A stretch of DNA of 64,000 nucleotides from Dactylorhiza incarnata (lineage: Eukaryota; Streptophyta; Magnoliopsida; Asparagales; Orchidaceae): contig JAWHQI010000005.1 of the NCBI GenBank assembly GCA_033032865.1, forward strand, positions 5,604,001-5,668,000. The letters are read 5' to 3'. Made by a program: the position numbers and the translations under genes. The notes under the pieces are model-generated. The model worked only from the letters and a program-made list of their open reading frames with translations, did no database searches and was not told the origin of the DNA. Positions within the stretch are counted from its first letter, which is position 1. Each line of letters starts with the position of its first letter. Shown in pieces: positions 30,341-41,882 of this stretch.

Positions 30341-32113
30341 TGATGTATTCTAATTTTAGAAAAAGATTTTGTAGTAAATTAAGAAACTCTTTTAGAAATT
30401 TAGCTGGTACTACGAACTAGCGGTGCAAGTTGAGTCGAGCCTACTCGAGAGCTCGACGAGCCGGCTCGAAAAAAACACGACTCGAACTCAGGCCTGTCGA
30501 GCTCTGTCGAGCTCGAGCTCAACAAGCTCGAGCTTTATTTCTAGCCGAGCTCGAGCCTAAAGCCTCTAGCGCATGAGCTCGCGAGCTTTTTTTTTATTTA
30601 ATTTTTTTTAAATATATTATATGTATATTAAAATATAGATACTAATAATACTATTATGCTGATATATTATCATCGTACTAGTATATAATATATATTAAAT
30701 AATAAATGATTTACTACATGTAAAATATAGATGTTAACATGGGTTTTTCTCTCACCGAGCTCGTCAAGCTCGAATTCGAGCCCACTGAACACAAGCTCGT
30801 CGAGCTCGAGCTCAAAATAAAACAACTCGAGCCGGGTTTTTTTGATGAGCTAGGCTCGTTTGGAGGCCTACTACGAACCCAAGTGAGTGGGCTCATTAGC
30901 AATCGTGAGTTTAAATGATTCTCTGAAATATTTAGTCTGAGTACAAACGGGCTTTATGGCCACGGGTGTTTTCGCAAAAAATAGTTGCAACTAAACAAAC
31001 AATTTGAGAAGATAGTGACAACAAAAAGGAAATGGAAGCAAGCTTTAAGACGTTGATCACTTAAATTTAATTGCATGCATTTAAGCAAGTTGAAGGGAGC
31101 GAGAATGATGCATGCCTCGTCTTTCTGGACTCGGGTTGTTGTAAACAGGAGGCGGATTGGTCGGCTAAGGGGGTTTCAGGGAGTTGGTTGGAGGCTCGTG
31201 AGTTGTGAGGTATTTGACGAGGGCTGGGGGTTTGGGAGTGATGGGTAAGTGGGGGGAAACAAAAAATCTATAAGGATGGGAAATCGAGCAGACAGCAAAG
31301 GAGAGAAATATCAGACAAAGGCCACGTAAAAGCCGCCATAGAGGGACGGGAATGGGTCGACAGTGGTTGACCGGCCCTCAGGCAGAGGATTCGATGGTGT
31401 TGGCGTCTTTTGTGGCAGGGAGGAACGGGAAACAGTGAACGGAGGTTCAGGGGAATCTCAATCCCTCCAGTGAGCGTTCGGGAAAACTCGTCGTGACTGT
31501 TGTGCTACAGGGAAGCTCGCCGGAGAACGGACTGCTCAAGGGAGGTTTGACGCCGCCGCTGGGGGGAAACGGTCGGGACAAGTGCGTTGGATTGAGGAAA
31601 ACGACGAAGACGATGAGTCTCATCATTTTCTTATTTTTCCAGGCTGCCCCAGGTTGTAGGAAAATGACGAAGACAATTCATTCAAGGTGAATTTGATTAT
31701 GAGGGGGATTTGGGAACTCAAAGAGTCTCATTGGAAAAGAGGGGTTAGTGTGGAAACTCCCAAAATAATTAATTCCGAATATAATTAACTTTATTTTATT
31801 TTATTAATTCGGAATTAATTATTTTAATAAATTTCATGCAATTAAAAATGTGAAGTTATGCTTGCATATCGTACCCTTCATTGTTACCAGACCTTTTTAT
31901 TCAGGGTCGTGTTGGACGGTCGAGTCAACATGCAGGGAATAAAATGTGACTCCAACGAAAGTACAATATGCGACAAAATGATAAAATGGCACGACGACGA
32001 TAAAGTGACGAAGCACAAACAAAAAGAAATGTGTAAATAACGAAACGATGACATGATAATAAAAGAACGAAAAGAAATGCGCAAATCAAACGGATGTGTC
32101 CTTGGACGCATCA
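30341..32113 (-). mobile_element. Solo minus-strand Gypsy LTR with nested hAT-like element
   Basis: Starts TGATGTATTC and ends GGACGCATCA. The interior shares CCAGACCTTTTTATTCAGGG and GGACGGTCGAGTCAAC with the LTRs at 40123-41329 and 36758-37156. With the 453-bp insert and its 8-bp duplicate removed the length is about 1.31 kb, as for sister LTRs. Flanks ACCAC and ACAAG do not match well, so a clean solo-LTR origin is not proven. Confidence 0.65.
30418..30870. mobile_element. GAGCTCGAGC-rich non-autonomous hAT-like element
   Basis: Exact 8-bp flanks CTACGAAC at 30410-30417 and 30871-30878. The ends read TAGCGGTGCAAGTTGAGTC and, inward from the right, TAGGCCTCCAAACGAGCC, a weak inverted repeat with the TAG start common in hAT elements. 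Both subterminal regions are packed with GCTCGAGCTC palindromes; the middle is AT-rich. It has no coding capacity. It lies in the solo LTR at 30341-32113. Confidence 0.88.
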
Positions 32114-33309
32114 ACAAGCCTTCCTCGGATCCACGTCTCCCTTTCATAACCATCTTCAATTACCTCCATTTACAGTTTACCATCCCTCCATGTGATTGCA
32201 TGACAAAACAGCGAAGCAGTCGATGAGAAAGAGCCATTCTTGGACCTTCTGCTATCGATGTTGGGCGAACTCGTGGACCTTCCGTTATCGAACCAGTACA
32301 TCTCGCTCTATCTGAAGAAAACGACATCACTGCCCTGTGGTTATCTGGCTTCTCCCACTCTGCCACATGCGCCTACAATCCTTCCCCTTTTCTCAGAGCA
32401 CGCCTGGTAGTACCGAGCCCAGATCACCTTTTCGAGCCTCGCGCAACTTTTCCTTCTGCCAGTATAAGAAGCCTCGTTGAATCCTCGTAGAGGAGCAACC
32501 AAAAGGCTCCCTTTCAAGCACTCGAGCCTCTCTTTGAGCTTCGAGCATCCTATTCAATTAATGAATTTTCTTTCTTGGTTAATCAAGTGCTTGATTAATA
32601 AATTCATTAATTTATTAAAAAATTATATACATTAATTGACTACTTTATTTGATAATTAATTATTTACATTTTTATCCTAACAAACGACATTTGAGACGGC
32701 CCAAAAATCATATTTGGAGGACATGATGGTCATATACAAGTCAACAATGGTCACATACAAGTCAACAATGATCCTCTACGGCGTTGCCATCCTCGCCACA
32801 CTCGAGGACATGATAGTTGCGCACAAAAGTAAGCAGTTGCTCATCACACGACCGACGATTCTACCAATTCGGGTGCAAGTCATTAATATTTCCGCCAGTC
32901 CAACAGTCACCCAGCCCGTCACCTTGTGTTATGATCATTCAGAAGGGCGCCCCTCTGCCATACATCGTTTGTGCAAAGATCATCGATGGCACTCCTCTCT
33001 CACGCGCACATCAATATGGTTCTGAATATTCATCAAGCATCAGAAGATTATTTCCCACCACTCCTGATCCTGGCGGTTCCCATTCCACTACTTCCATCAC
33101 TTAAAGATCACGTTGCAATTTCCTATTCTCTCATATTGTCACACAGGCTCCGACCCGTCGATAACCTCATCATCTTTAGTGACATTCATGTGCACGACAC
33201 AACATAGGGAGTTGTTTTGGCGGGAATTAAAAGAGCAAGATGATCAAATCTGTCGAACTTCATTCGAGCTTTGAGAAGAAGCTCCATTTGAAGGATGGGT
33301 GGGATTTTA
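32114..33309. other. Unassigned sequence between LTR elements
   Basis: 1.2 kb without a recognised gene. 32114-32560 may be the leader of the element whose LTR is at 29971. 32560-32690 is AT-rich. 32700-33200 has open stretches up to 103 codons in several frames with no family I recognise, including a short direct repeat ATACAAGTCAACAATGRTC. The Tat 5' LTR begins about 33310. Confidence 0.4.
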
Positions 33310-33790
33310 TGTGTACATCCCGTACTCATCGAGATCCAACGTGGACAATCAAGAGAGAATTACCAAAATGCCCTCATCAAGGACAGCTTGCGATCACCTC
33401 GTCGGGTACCACAACACACCCCGCCGGACATCAGATCGGCTAGCCACAACTCGTCGGCAACCCATTTAAGCGCATACGGGGTGGGGCGCCTATAGGTAGG
33501 GGGTACCCCCCCCCCCCCTTGACACCTATAAATACGACTGAATGTTGAGGGGAAAAGAAGTGTCACGAACTCAGCCTACCATTGTGTTTTGTTTGGAAGG
33601 GGGAGTTTCTACAAACTCACGGGCGTGCGGCGGGACCTCCTACCGGCTAGCCGGCATTGGAGTCATTCGAGTGGCAGAATCCCTAGCCTCCTCGATCCAA
33701 CTCTCAGCTTCGTGTTTTCTAATTCGGTGAGTCAATAACCTCAACACATAACCAAGTACAAACTCTGAGGCAGATATCTGGGATTCAACA
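33310..33790 (+). repeat. 5' LTR of the Tat/Ogre element
   Basis: About 481 bp from TGTGTACATCCCGTAC to GGGATTCAACA. It pairs with 58944-59410 through AATCAAGAG(A/G)GAATTACCAAAAT, CGGCAACCCATTTAAG, CCTATAAATACGAC and TTGGAGTC(A/G)TTCGAGTRGCA. TATAAATA at 33527-33534 is the likely LTR promoter. A run of 13 C follows GGGGGTA at about 33504. The left boundary is set by similarity and is uncertain by several bases. Confidence 0.75.
33527..33534 (+). promoter_or_regulatory. TATA box in the Tat 5' LTR
   Basis: TATAAATA in a conserved block CCTATAAATACGAC, kept also in the 3' LTR at 59144-59151. It is the expected RNA polymerase II promoter element for the retrotransposon transcript. Confidence 0.6.
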
Positions 33791-33791
33791 T

Positions 33792-34147
33792 TTTGGTGCG
33801 GTGAGCATAGACTTTGGGCAGAGGAAGAAACGCGTCAAAGAAGGACATTGTGGCACAAGAAAACAAACAGGATTTGGATCAGGAGAACTTATCTGCTCAG
33901 AGCGAGTTCGTCACTCGGGCGGGCCTCAACAATTTCAAGAAATCAATAGAAGACCTACTGTGAGGTCACCTCGCCCCCAGGACCAAGACCTCGGTAACGC
34001 CCCCGCCAGCTTCCGCCCCCTCTGAAACACAGAGCAGCCTTGGTGAACTGAGCAGGAGCCCACTACGAAAGATCGTGGTAGGCACAAGAGAATTTGCGTC
34101 GTGGCAGTAGCGGCTGCACAACGACCTGAATTTGAAGACGACGTCTA
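33792..34147 (+). pseudogene. Tat PBS and gag leader fragment
   Basis: TTTGGTGCGGTGAGC follows the LTR end, the place of the primer-binding site. Reading on, a frame gives ENKQDLDQENLSAQSEFVTR, AGLNNFKKSIEDLL and SETQSSLGELSRSPLRK, like the N-terminal Gag of Tat elements. It stops at about 34147 where minus-strand Gypsy sequence starts. The rest of gag is gone. Confidence 0.55.
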
Positions 34148-36757
34148 CTAGATACTTACAAGCGTCAACTAAACCCAGATTGATTATCCCAAAAATATTA
34201 CCCGTTGGAATTTGACTAGCGCAACCAAATTTAAGTTTGATCCCAAATTTATTATTTAAAACCATCCAAAGAAACCCCTTAAAGCGCGTGTCTATATGAG
34301 GCGTGAAAACTTTAGGGATCGTGACTATCCTCCTAACACAATTAGGCGTGAAAAAACGGATAAATTGATAACGAAACTTAACGCACTCTCCAATAATCAT
34401 AAGATAGTGAAAATAACTAAAAGTGCGGTCACGAAGACAAAGTCTATATAGGGTGGTGACTCGAATGCCACTGGTGAGTGGCCACCAAGCACAATATCCG
34501 CGACCCCAAGGGTTTGTGGCTGCAGCGGGCTAGAAGATTCAGGACATATGAAAATTGTTTCTATGTCACCTAAAATGAGGGACTCATCACAAGCCAACTT
34601 CTTCGGGAGAACGGATATTGAGCTTGTGTCATCCAAGGAGAGTGAAACATCACTAGTAAGTTTTTCAAGGAGCGGAGCCTCTGAAATAAACTCAGTGACT
34701 ATAGGTTTTGCTTCAGTGTGAGCAAGTGGAATCACCATTTCAGTCAGGATGACGGGATGAGGAGGACCAAGCTCTTCTCCCTGGAGCTGGGGCTCAGGAA
34801 GAACCTTCACGACTGAAGGTAAATACATGGTGGGGGTAGGTGAGACCAAGGTGCGAGGAAAAGGACTATCGAGAGACCTAACCTCAGGTTCCACTATATG
34901 ATACGAAATTGGGAGGTGGTTAGGTAAAATTTAAGGCTTGGGTATTTTTGCATCAAGTTTTTTAACCGTACTCCACATCTCATTTACTACATGTTGAATA
35001 TTAGCGGAGAGAATCTCAACATTTTTCGTTAACTTTTTAAGACGCTCGTCAAAATTCTCCATTTTAAAATATTTTTGTTTTTTTACTTAAATTTGTTTTT
35101 TTTTTAATCCAGATTTTAAAATACTCGTAAGTTTTTTTAAATATGTTTTTTTTTAGAAAAAGTTTTTGCTTTTAGAAACAAAGATTTGTTTTATCTTCAA
35201 AACAGGAAATGAAAATATTTTTTTAAAGCAATTTATTTTTAACAATGTAACCAAATAAACTAAGATCAGGATCGTCCGATTCACGATAGAAGTGAATCGA
35301 ACTCATCTGATACCAAACTGATGCATACTAAAATTTGAAATTGAGTTTAAAATATAAAACTTGAGCTCTAATTAAATTTTGCGGCATTATTTCAAATTTT
35401 CACGAGCATTATCATGCGATAATTGATCTGGAGCTGAAAACACGTGTTAATATCTAACAATCGGGTGCTGAATTAATACGACTTAATCCTCCACAGAAGA
35501 GCAATTTAAAGAAATGAGAATTGCGAGACGAGCAAGATTTAAATTAATGACAAACAAGCAAGGTGATGATTAAAGCAAGCTCTGAAATTTTAAGGTTCAT
35601 TAAAAATTTAGCATAACATTAAAGCTAACAGTAAAGAGAGCAAAAAAGGTGGGGAGTTATACCTCCGAGTCAAAACCAGCCCGGAGTGGGAGATGCTTAC
35701 TTATGGCAAAGAGAAAGCTGCAGTTTGTCGTAAGAGGGCTGGAAACGGCTAAGGGAAAGTCGATTCAGCCGTGGGTGGGAGATAGGGTGGTCGCCTGTGG
35801 CGAGGGTCTCCGTGGAAGACGGCGGCGAAACTGGTCGGGAAGAACGGAGGTTAGGCGTGGTTCCCGTAACCCTGGAGGACGACGATCTCGCCGGAGGAGG
35901 GCCCAGGGAGGGTCGTCGGGGCCGGACTGGACCTTCAGCGGCAGCGGCGGAACAAACGAACGGGAAAGCGAGCAGTCGGGAGAACGGCAATGTCGCGCTG
36001 GTGGGAAAGCCGAACGAGCAAGTGACTCATTCAGTTTTCTATTTCCAAGACACCGGTAACGTGGGTTGGAGGCTGGAATTAAATAGGGAGGTAATTTTTA
36101 GGGTCTCACTTGTCATGAATGTTAATTTGGAAAGGCCCGACTGTTAGTGAAAAATTAATAATGAAGCAATTGACTAGCGGTTTAAATGGGAAGGCTTTAT
36201 ATCTCATAAATGGTTGCTAAAGAAAATAGGAAGGGTTTCAAAAAGAGTGGGAAGGCTTTATATCTCATAAATGGTTACTAAAGAAAATAGGAAGGGTTTC
36301 AAAAAGAGATATGGTCCGGCTGCACTAAAGGGGGGATATTTTTTCCTTGGATTAACGTGAATAAATGTGGGGATTCCGACGGGTATTCAAGGGGATTTAA
36401 ATGAGAATACAGAGGGACCCAAAAGATCATGCCATAAATATGATTTTAATTCTTAAATCATAATTTAAATATTAAATTTTAATTTTAGAATTTAAAATTA
36501 AAATATAAATGTTTTTTAATTTTCAAAGCTTGCCCTAACTATCACTTAGCCTAATTTGACGGACCTGTTTATTCATGATCTTATTGGGCGGTCACTCCAA
36601 TAAGTCGAAACAAACGAGCACTAGTACAAACGAGCATGAGTAACAAGCGCAATAAAGATGCACAAACACAAATAAAACAATATGCGTGAAGACGTGTGCG
36701 ACACTAATAGAAATGCGGGAAATAAAAATAAATCATGATGCGACTCGGGTTGCATCA
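34148..36757 (-). mobile_element. Truncated minus-strand Gypsy (element B): 5' LTR, PBS, altered gag
   Basis: LTR at 35319-36757 (TGATGCATAC to GGGTTGCATCA), PBS at 35315-35304 read on the minus strand as TGGTATCAGATG, then an ATG near 35061 opening a coiled-coil start MENFDERLKKLTKNVEIL like other gags here. The capsid core is absent; instead a 165-codon acidic/proline-rich frame (34894-34397) and an aromatic/basic stretch (FKGFLWMVLNN near 34270) follow. Similar DNA is found in element C at 47813-48600. The element ends at the Tat junction with no 3' LTR. The LTR contains a 61-bp tandem duplication at 36188-36309. Confidence 0.7.
36188..36309. repeat. 61-bp tandem duplication in the element B LTR
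   Basis: GGGAAGGCTTTATATCTCAT to TTTCAAAAAGAGT occurs twice in a row (36188 and 36249) with one base difference (TGGTTGC / TGGTTAC). No other LTR in the window has it. Confidence 0.85.
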
Positions 36758-37156
36758 CCTCCTCCTTTTTTTTTATTCTGAGGGTTTTAAAACATTTAAT
36801 TTAGTGTTGTATCTTTGGCATGTCTTCCCTCTTCCGAAAAATTATTTACTTTCCTTTTTTTGTTTCCTTTAATCATTTCTATCTTAGTCATGATTGCCTC
36901 TAAAATATCATGCTTCCTAAATTACATTTATTTTTTATTTGTTTCTTAAATAATGAGAGCTTGTTTTTCTCCCTCTAATCATCCTAAATTATCGGACCTC
37001 TTTATTCATGGTCTCACCGGACGGTCAACCCGGTAAGCCCTTCAAACAGAGAATATGCGTGTGCGCGAAAATAACAAAATAACATAATGCAGACAATAAT
37101 TAACAAGAATATGAAATTACTAAGGTTTGCCGCTGGATGCGACCTAGGTTGCATCA

Positions 37157-37740
37157 ATTCTCTCGAAGTTGAAAGAGCTTGACCCCGTCAAGAACTTGCA
37201 AACTGATATTAGTTGGCGTCTTCAGTGACTCGAGATCGAAAAAGGCTTCAAATCCAACAAGCAGCATTTGGTAGGCAGGTGCACTCATCGATTCGTTTTC
37301 GAGCTTGAAATGAGCCAAACTTTCTCTGTTGTAGCTTATAGTGCATGTCAGGAGTAAATCGTTGCTTCCAAAAATAAGTAAACATTTGATTTCCCTTTGA
37401 AAAGTATAACTCACGGCGATAACGACCGGCCATGAATTTATGATTTTCAAAGGTTGCTCGCAAATCATTAGCAAAAAATTTATTCAGTTCTCTTAAATAA
37501 TTAATGTGCGACTGAGCGTCAAAGAAAATGCGATCATGATAAGACAAAGGTTGATGATTACATATATATGATTTAAAAAGGCCGTAAACAATTTCAAATG
37601 GAAATTTAGTGGTAGCTCGAGTTTTAGAACTATTAAATGCAAGTTCAAACTGTAGAAACACAAGATCCCGTGTTTTTGGAGTTGCTCCGATCAAACACAT
37701 GAGAAACCTTCCCAAAGTTCAATTAATAATCTTAGTCCAT
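37157..37740 (-). pseudogene. Gypsy integrase C-terminal region (element A)
   Basis: The minus strand reads LQFELAFNSSKTRATTKFPF, EIVYGLF, DAQSHINYLRELNKFFAND, YRRELYFSKGNQMFTYF, then after a frameshift a tail ending DGVKLFQLREN next to the LTR. The same blocks occur at 55530-55900. Conserved is the integrase end past the catalytic core; D, D and E residues are not included. Spacer 37741-38060 holds no recognised domain and marks the deletion point. Confidence 0.8.
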
Positions 37741-38060
37741 TCATTCATTAGAGAATAAAAACGCTACTAAACTCAAGTGAAACTTCGCTGGATTCTCCGG
37801 AACCACAAGAATCCTGAGAATGGTATTCCAACTCAGCACAATCGTTCCCAAAGATTTTTCATAAATATATAATTAGAGGTCTAATTTTTTGACGACACTC
37901 AATATATTTGCCTATATCCCAAAGATGAAGTGGTGAGAGGAAAGCGCAATCTCCAAAAATAAAATCAACATAGTGAAGTGTATGGAATAAAAAGTTGTCA
38001 GACATAATATTAAAAAATTAAAAAATATCGGTGGTCAATTCAGAAACCGATAAGTCTAGG

Positions 38061-38560
38061 ATTAAGCTTAGATCATGTGAGGTGAGTGGCACATCTGAAG
38101 CACATTTTGCTTCATAGGGTGGGGGTTCAGGCGGGAGTGCGGTGAGTAGTAACGCGGTGGAATCAACGAAAAGTGAACCAGAAGAAGCAGAAGTCCTCTC
38201 GTGTGCCCTTGGAATAAGATAACTCTTCTGGGGAAGAAGAACGATCTTATGTCCATTGTGCTCGAAGAAATGAGAGTTCCTCGTGCCATCGTGTACGACA
38301 TGTCGATCGTACTACCAAGATCTCCCTAATAGGATGTGACAGACATCCATGGCGGCGACATGACATAATACCCGATCTGAATATGTACTTATAGCAAACT
38401 CTACTAGACAATAATGGGTAATGGGTATAGTCAAATGACTATTGACTCCGGATAAGCTGTAGGGTTGTCCTATCGGGTGCGTCTCAAGCCCTAATGTGTC
38501 GACCATACGTTGAGAAGCGAAATTCTCAATACTACCACTATCGATGATGATGGAACAAAT
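38061..38560 (-). pseudogene. Gypsy protease and protease-RT linker (element A)
   Basis: Minus strand: IIDSGSIENFASQRMVDTLG (DSG catalytic loop), VEFAISTYSDRVLCHVAAMD, VCHILLGRSW, then linker with H.GHKIVLLP-like sequence. The DSG loop is intact and the frame is open for 64 codons. It would mature Gag-Pol; the downstream RT is missing. Confidence 0.8.
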
Positions 38561-38744
38561 TGTCCCTGGATGCGTGCAGTAGTGCGGAAAATATTGTGTT
38601 TAAGTGTTCGGCGTATTCGTCGTCCACTTCTACGCCATCTTCTGACCTGTGCTCAAGCTCAGGGTGAGACTCATTTACGTAAACTCCATACTCTGGCTCA
38701 CGTCCATCAGTAGAATTTATAATAGACCCGAAGTGGCGTCGCGG

Positions 38745-39725
38745 ACACTCAGACGATTTGTGCCCTGGCTCCATGCACTTGAAGCATCGGAATACTCCAG
38801 TGTTGGGCTTAGCCCCAATAACCTCCTTTCCCTTGGAGGGAATAGAGGATGGGGTCTAAGTCCCAGACGTGATGGGAGGGTGAGGGAAATCTGAAATCCT
38901 AGCAGAGGTGGTAGTGGTGACTCTCAATGTGGATCTTTCAGTAGACCTAACTCTGGATGTCCGCTTCTGTGATGACTCTACTCTTCGTGTGCGACTCGAG
39001 ATCTCTCCTAAATCCTTATAATCAAAAAGCTCTAGTTGGTCTTTCAGATAGGGGTTATGTCATCATCCTCTCGGAGGTCGAGGCGAGACTGCAGAACTAG
39101 AAACTCATTGGTGTATTCATCCACCGTTAGTTTGTCTTGACGTAGGTTGTGGAACCTACGGTAGAGGGTTTGCAAATAATCCGTTGGGACGTACCGCTTT
39201 CGTAGTTGAATTTTAAACTCATCCCAAGTGGTAACCGGGGGTAATCCTAAGTTGAATTTAGACCGCTTCAACTGACCCCACCAAACCAAAGCGGAGTTCT
39301 TAAGTCTAAGGACTGCGTACTCAACTTCTCTAGCTTGGGGCAATTGCTTCCAAGCTAAAAAACGATCCATCAAATCACACCACTCTAGACATCCATCGGG
39401 TTCAAGTCGACCCTCAAAATCGCCAACGTCTAATTTGACTCCTACATCCCATCGGGGTTGATTACGTGGCTCGTTACGTGGTCGGGTGCGGGTGTGCAAG
39501 TTCTAGAGGTCTGGGGTTAGGGTCTACTTCAACCACTGGGGTAGGTACTCAGTTTAGAGGCATGGTGGCTTCGAAATTATTAACTGAAGTGCGCAATCCG
39601 TTCACTACGTGCGTGACACTACCCATGACCGGTGAGATTTTCGACCGCTTTCATCAAATCGCTCAAGCGTTGGGTCAAGTCCCCTACGCTAGTCTCTAAA
39701 TGATCTACTCGTTTCTCCATTTAAA
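38745..39725 (-). pseudogene. Gypsy gag with zinc knuckle (element A)
   Basis: An ATG near 39721 opens MEKRVDHLETSVGDLTQRL, a coiled-coil start. The capsid core, 39499-39044, is 151 codons open: VKLDVGDFEGRLEPDG, EVEYAVLRLKNSALVWWGQL, FKIQLRKRYVPTDYLQTLY, TVDEYTNEFLVLQSRL. The zinc knuckle at about 38795-38745 reads CFKCMEPGHKSSEC, a complete C-x2-C-x4-H-x4-C. This is the best preserved gag in the window. Stops separate the parts. Confidence 0.88.
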
Positions 39726-40107
39726 ATAATTTGATTTATAAAATTTTAATTGATATAAATATATATATTTTTAAATGTTAAAATCACTTCTTTTATTTTT
39801 TTAATTAAAATCTTTTATTTTTTAATTTTAAAGGAAGGCCATGTGGAAAATAAAATAAAATAAAAATCAGACATTTTTTTTTAAAATTATTTGAACTGAG
39901 CGATTACCCGAGCGGGGTAGAAAAATAATTTGGATCTTGAATTTTAATTTATTTTTAAAGACAATAAAATTTTAAATCTCAAATTAAAATTCTCTTCTTT
40001 TTTTTTAATAACAAGCATAACAAAAAAAAAATTGAATATGAAAATAAATTTCTTATTTATTTTTTTTAAACGAATCGCTTGATTCGCGATAGGAGCGAAT
40101 CAATTTT

Positions 40108-41329
40108 GCTCTGATACCAAACTGATATAGGCCGAGCGGGCGAAAATTGAGTTTGTGCACGAAATCAAGCTCGTTGTTATGAACTTTAAAAAAGAATTCA
40201 TTAACTTTGTCGGAGGTAATTAGGAGACGATTAGGAGAATTTCGACTCAAAGTTCATTATGATCTCATTCTTAGTCTCAGACAATCGAACGTTATAAAAC
40301 TATTAATCAAATTCGAGAATGAAATTCTTTGCGCCTGCGGTTAGATTCTTAACACGGATCAAATGTTCCACAAAAAAAATGCATAAAACAATTTATGAAA
40401 AGTAACGATAATCACGGATAATTAAGAAGATTAGGGCAAGCTCATAATTAATTAAGAAACTGAATAAAAAATATTGTAATGAGGTAAAGCACGGAAATGA
40501 GAAGTTTACCCACTTTGTTGAAGGGGTGCTTTTAAGGATCCGACTCACTGATGTTTTAGGGCCTCTGAGGATCGGGCGTGGTTCAGTGATCCACTGGGAG
40601 GTGTTAGAGGCGTCGATAGTGGACCTCTGACTTATGGACGAACAGAGACTGAGACCGGAGACTTCGACGTCGACAAATCGTTGAGGGGCGTCACGGAAAG
40701 TCGAAGTTGGTGCGCCGAAGACCGGAGGTGCGCCGACGCGAAGGAGTCTATCGTCGGAAAAGATGGTCGAGGTCGACGACGATAGATCCGCGAGTAAGAA
40801 CAACGTCGATGGACACCACAGATCGTCGGGGAAAGAAAGAAGCTTCGTCTTGCAGAACTAGTGTCGCTAAAGGTTGGGAAAGAAGCTCAACAGTAGGCCG
40901 ACAGAGTAGAACAAGAAGGGTTCTCATTTCCTCAGTATTTTGGCCTCCTTTTTTTCATTATGAGGGTTTTAAAACATTTAATTTAGTGTTGTATCTTTGG
41001 CATTCCCTCTTCTGAAAAATTATTTACTTTCCTTTTTTTCCTTAATCATTTCTTTCTTAATCATGTTTCCCTCCAAAATATCATGCTTCCTAAATTACAT
41101 TTATTTTTTATTTGTTTCCTAAATAATGAGGGCTTGCCTTTCTCCCTCTAATCATCCTAAATTATCGGACCTCTTTATTCATGGTCTCACCGGACGGTCA
41201 ACCCGATAAGCCCTTCAAACAGAGAATATGCGCGTGCGCGAAAATAACAAAATAACACAATGCAGACAATAATTAACAAGAATATGAAATTACTAAGGTT
41301 TGCTGCTGGATGCGACCTAGGTTGCATCA
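40108..41329 (-). repeat. 5' LTR and primer-binding site of element A
   Basis: LTR 40123-41329 with TGATAT start and GGTTGCATCA end (plus-strand view). PBS TGGTATCAGAGC, minus strand, at 40119-40108, three bases from the LTR. The flank GATTCGCTCCTATCGCGAATC around the PBS is shared with the element at 52429. Confidence 0.85.
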
Positions 41330-41882
41330 GTTTCTAATGTTGTAATGTTCAAAAAGGTCAGAGAAAGTGGAGAATGTATATCGATTTTTATTTATTGAAT
41401 AAAGCATGTTCTAAGGATTGTTATCTCTTGTCTCAACTCGACGAGTTGATTAATTCAGCGGTCGGTTTTTCTGTGAAGAGCTTTCTTGATGTTTTTTCAG
41501 GTTACCATCAGATATGAATGCATCCTCCGGACAACAACACCCTTTCTTCGTCACCAACGACGGTTGTAATTGCTACAAAATGATTCTCTTTGGGCTAAAA
41601 AACGCAAGAGCAACATACCATAGAATGATGGATCAGGTCTTCAAGGAGCAAAGAGGAAGGAGCGTGAAGGTATACGTGGACGATTTTACGGTAAAAAGCA
41701 TGAGCTTCAAGGATCACTTAGGCGACCTAACGGAGACATTCGCCACCTTATAGAGGTATAAAATGAGGCTTAATCCCGCCAAGTGTATATTTGGGTTGGG
41801 GAAAGGGAAGTTCTTGGTGCATCTCCTCACCCTTAAGGAAGTCGAGTCGAACCCCAACAAAGTAAAAGGACACCGAAGAAGT
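41330..41882 (+). pseudogene. Tat reverse transcriptase fragment
   Basis: Blocks in several frames: VRESGEC, NKAC.KDCYLLSQLDELINSA, SFLDVFSGYHQI, FVTNDGCNCYKMILFGLKNA, YVDDFTVKS (YVDD at 41673-41684), LTETFATL, MRLNPAKCIFGLGKGKFL. The phrase GLKNA.ATY and MRLNPAKC fits the Tat/Ogre lineage. It is cut on the left by element A's LTR and on the right by element C's LTR; at least three frame changes and one stop. It continues, in sense, at 50928. Confidence 0.85.

Larger units (their letters stand above)
36758..41329 (-). mobile_element. Minus-strand Gypsy (element A): gag, protease, integrase tail, LTRs
   Basis: 5' LTR at 40123-41329 and a partial 3' LTR at 36758-37156 share long blocks (GAGGGTTTTAAAACATTTAA, TTTAGTGTTGTATCTTTGGC, CACCGGACGGTCAACCC). 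The PBS (40119-40108, minus) is a perfect TGGTATCAGAGC. Inside, gag and protease are readable; RT, RNase H and the integrase core are deleted, and only the integrase C-terminal part remains. Element B's LTR abuts the cut 3' LTR. The integrase end and the PBS neighbourhood match the plus-strand element at 52429-57296, so they are one family. Confidence 0.82.
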
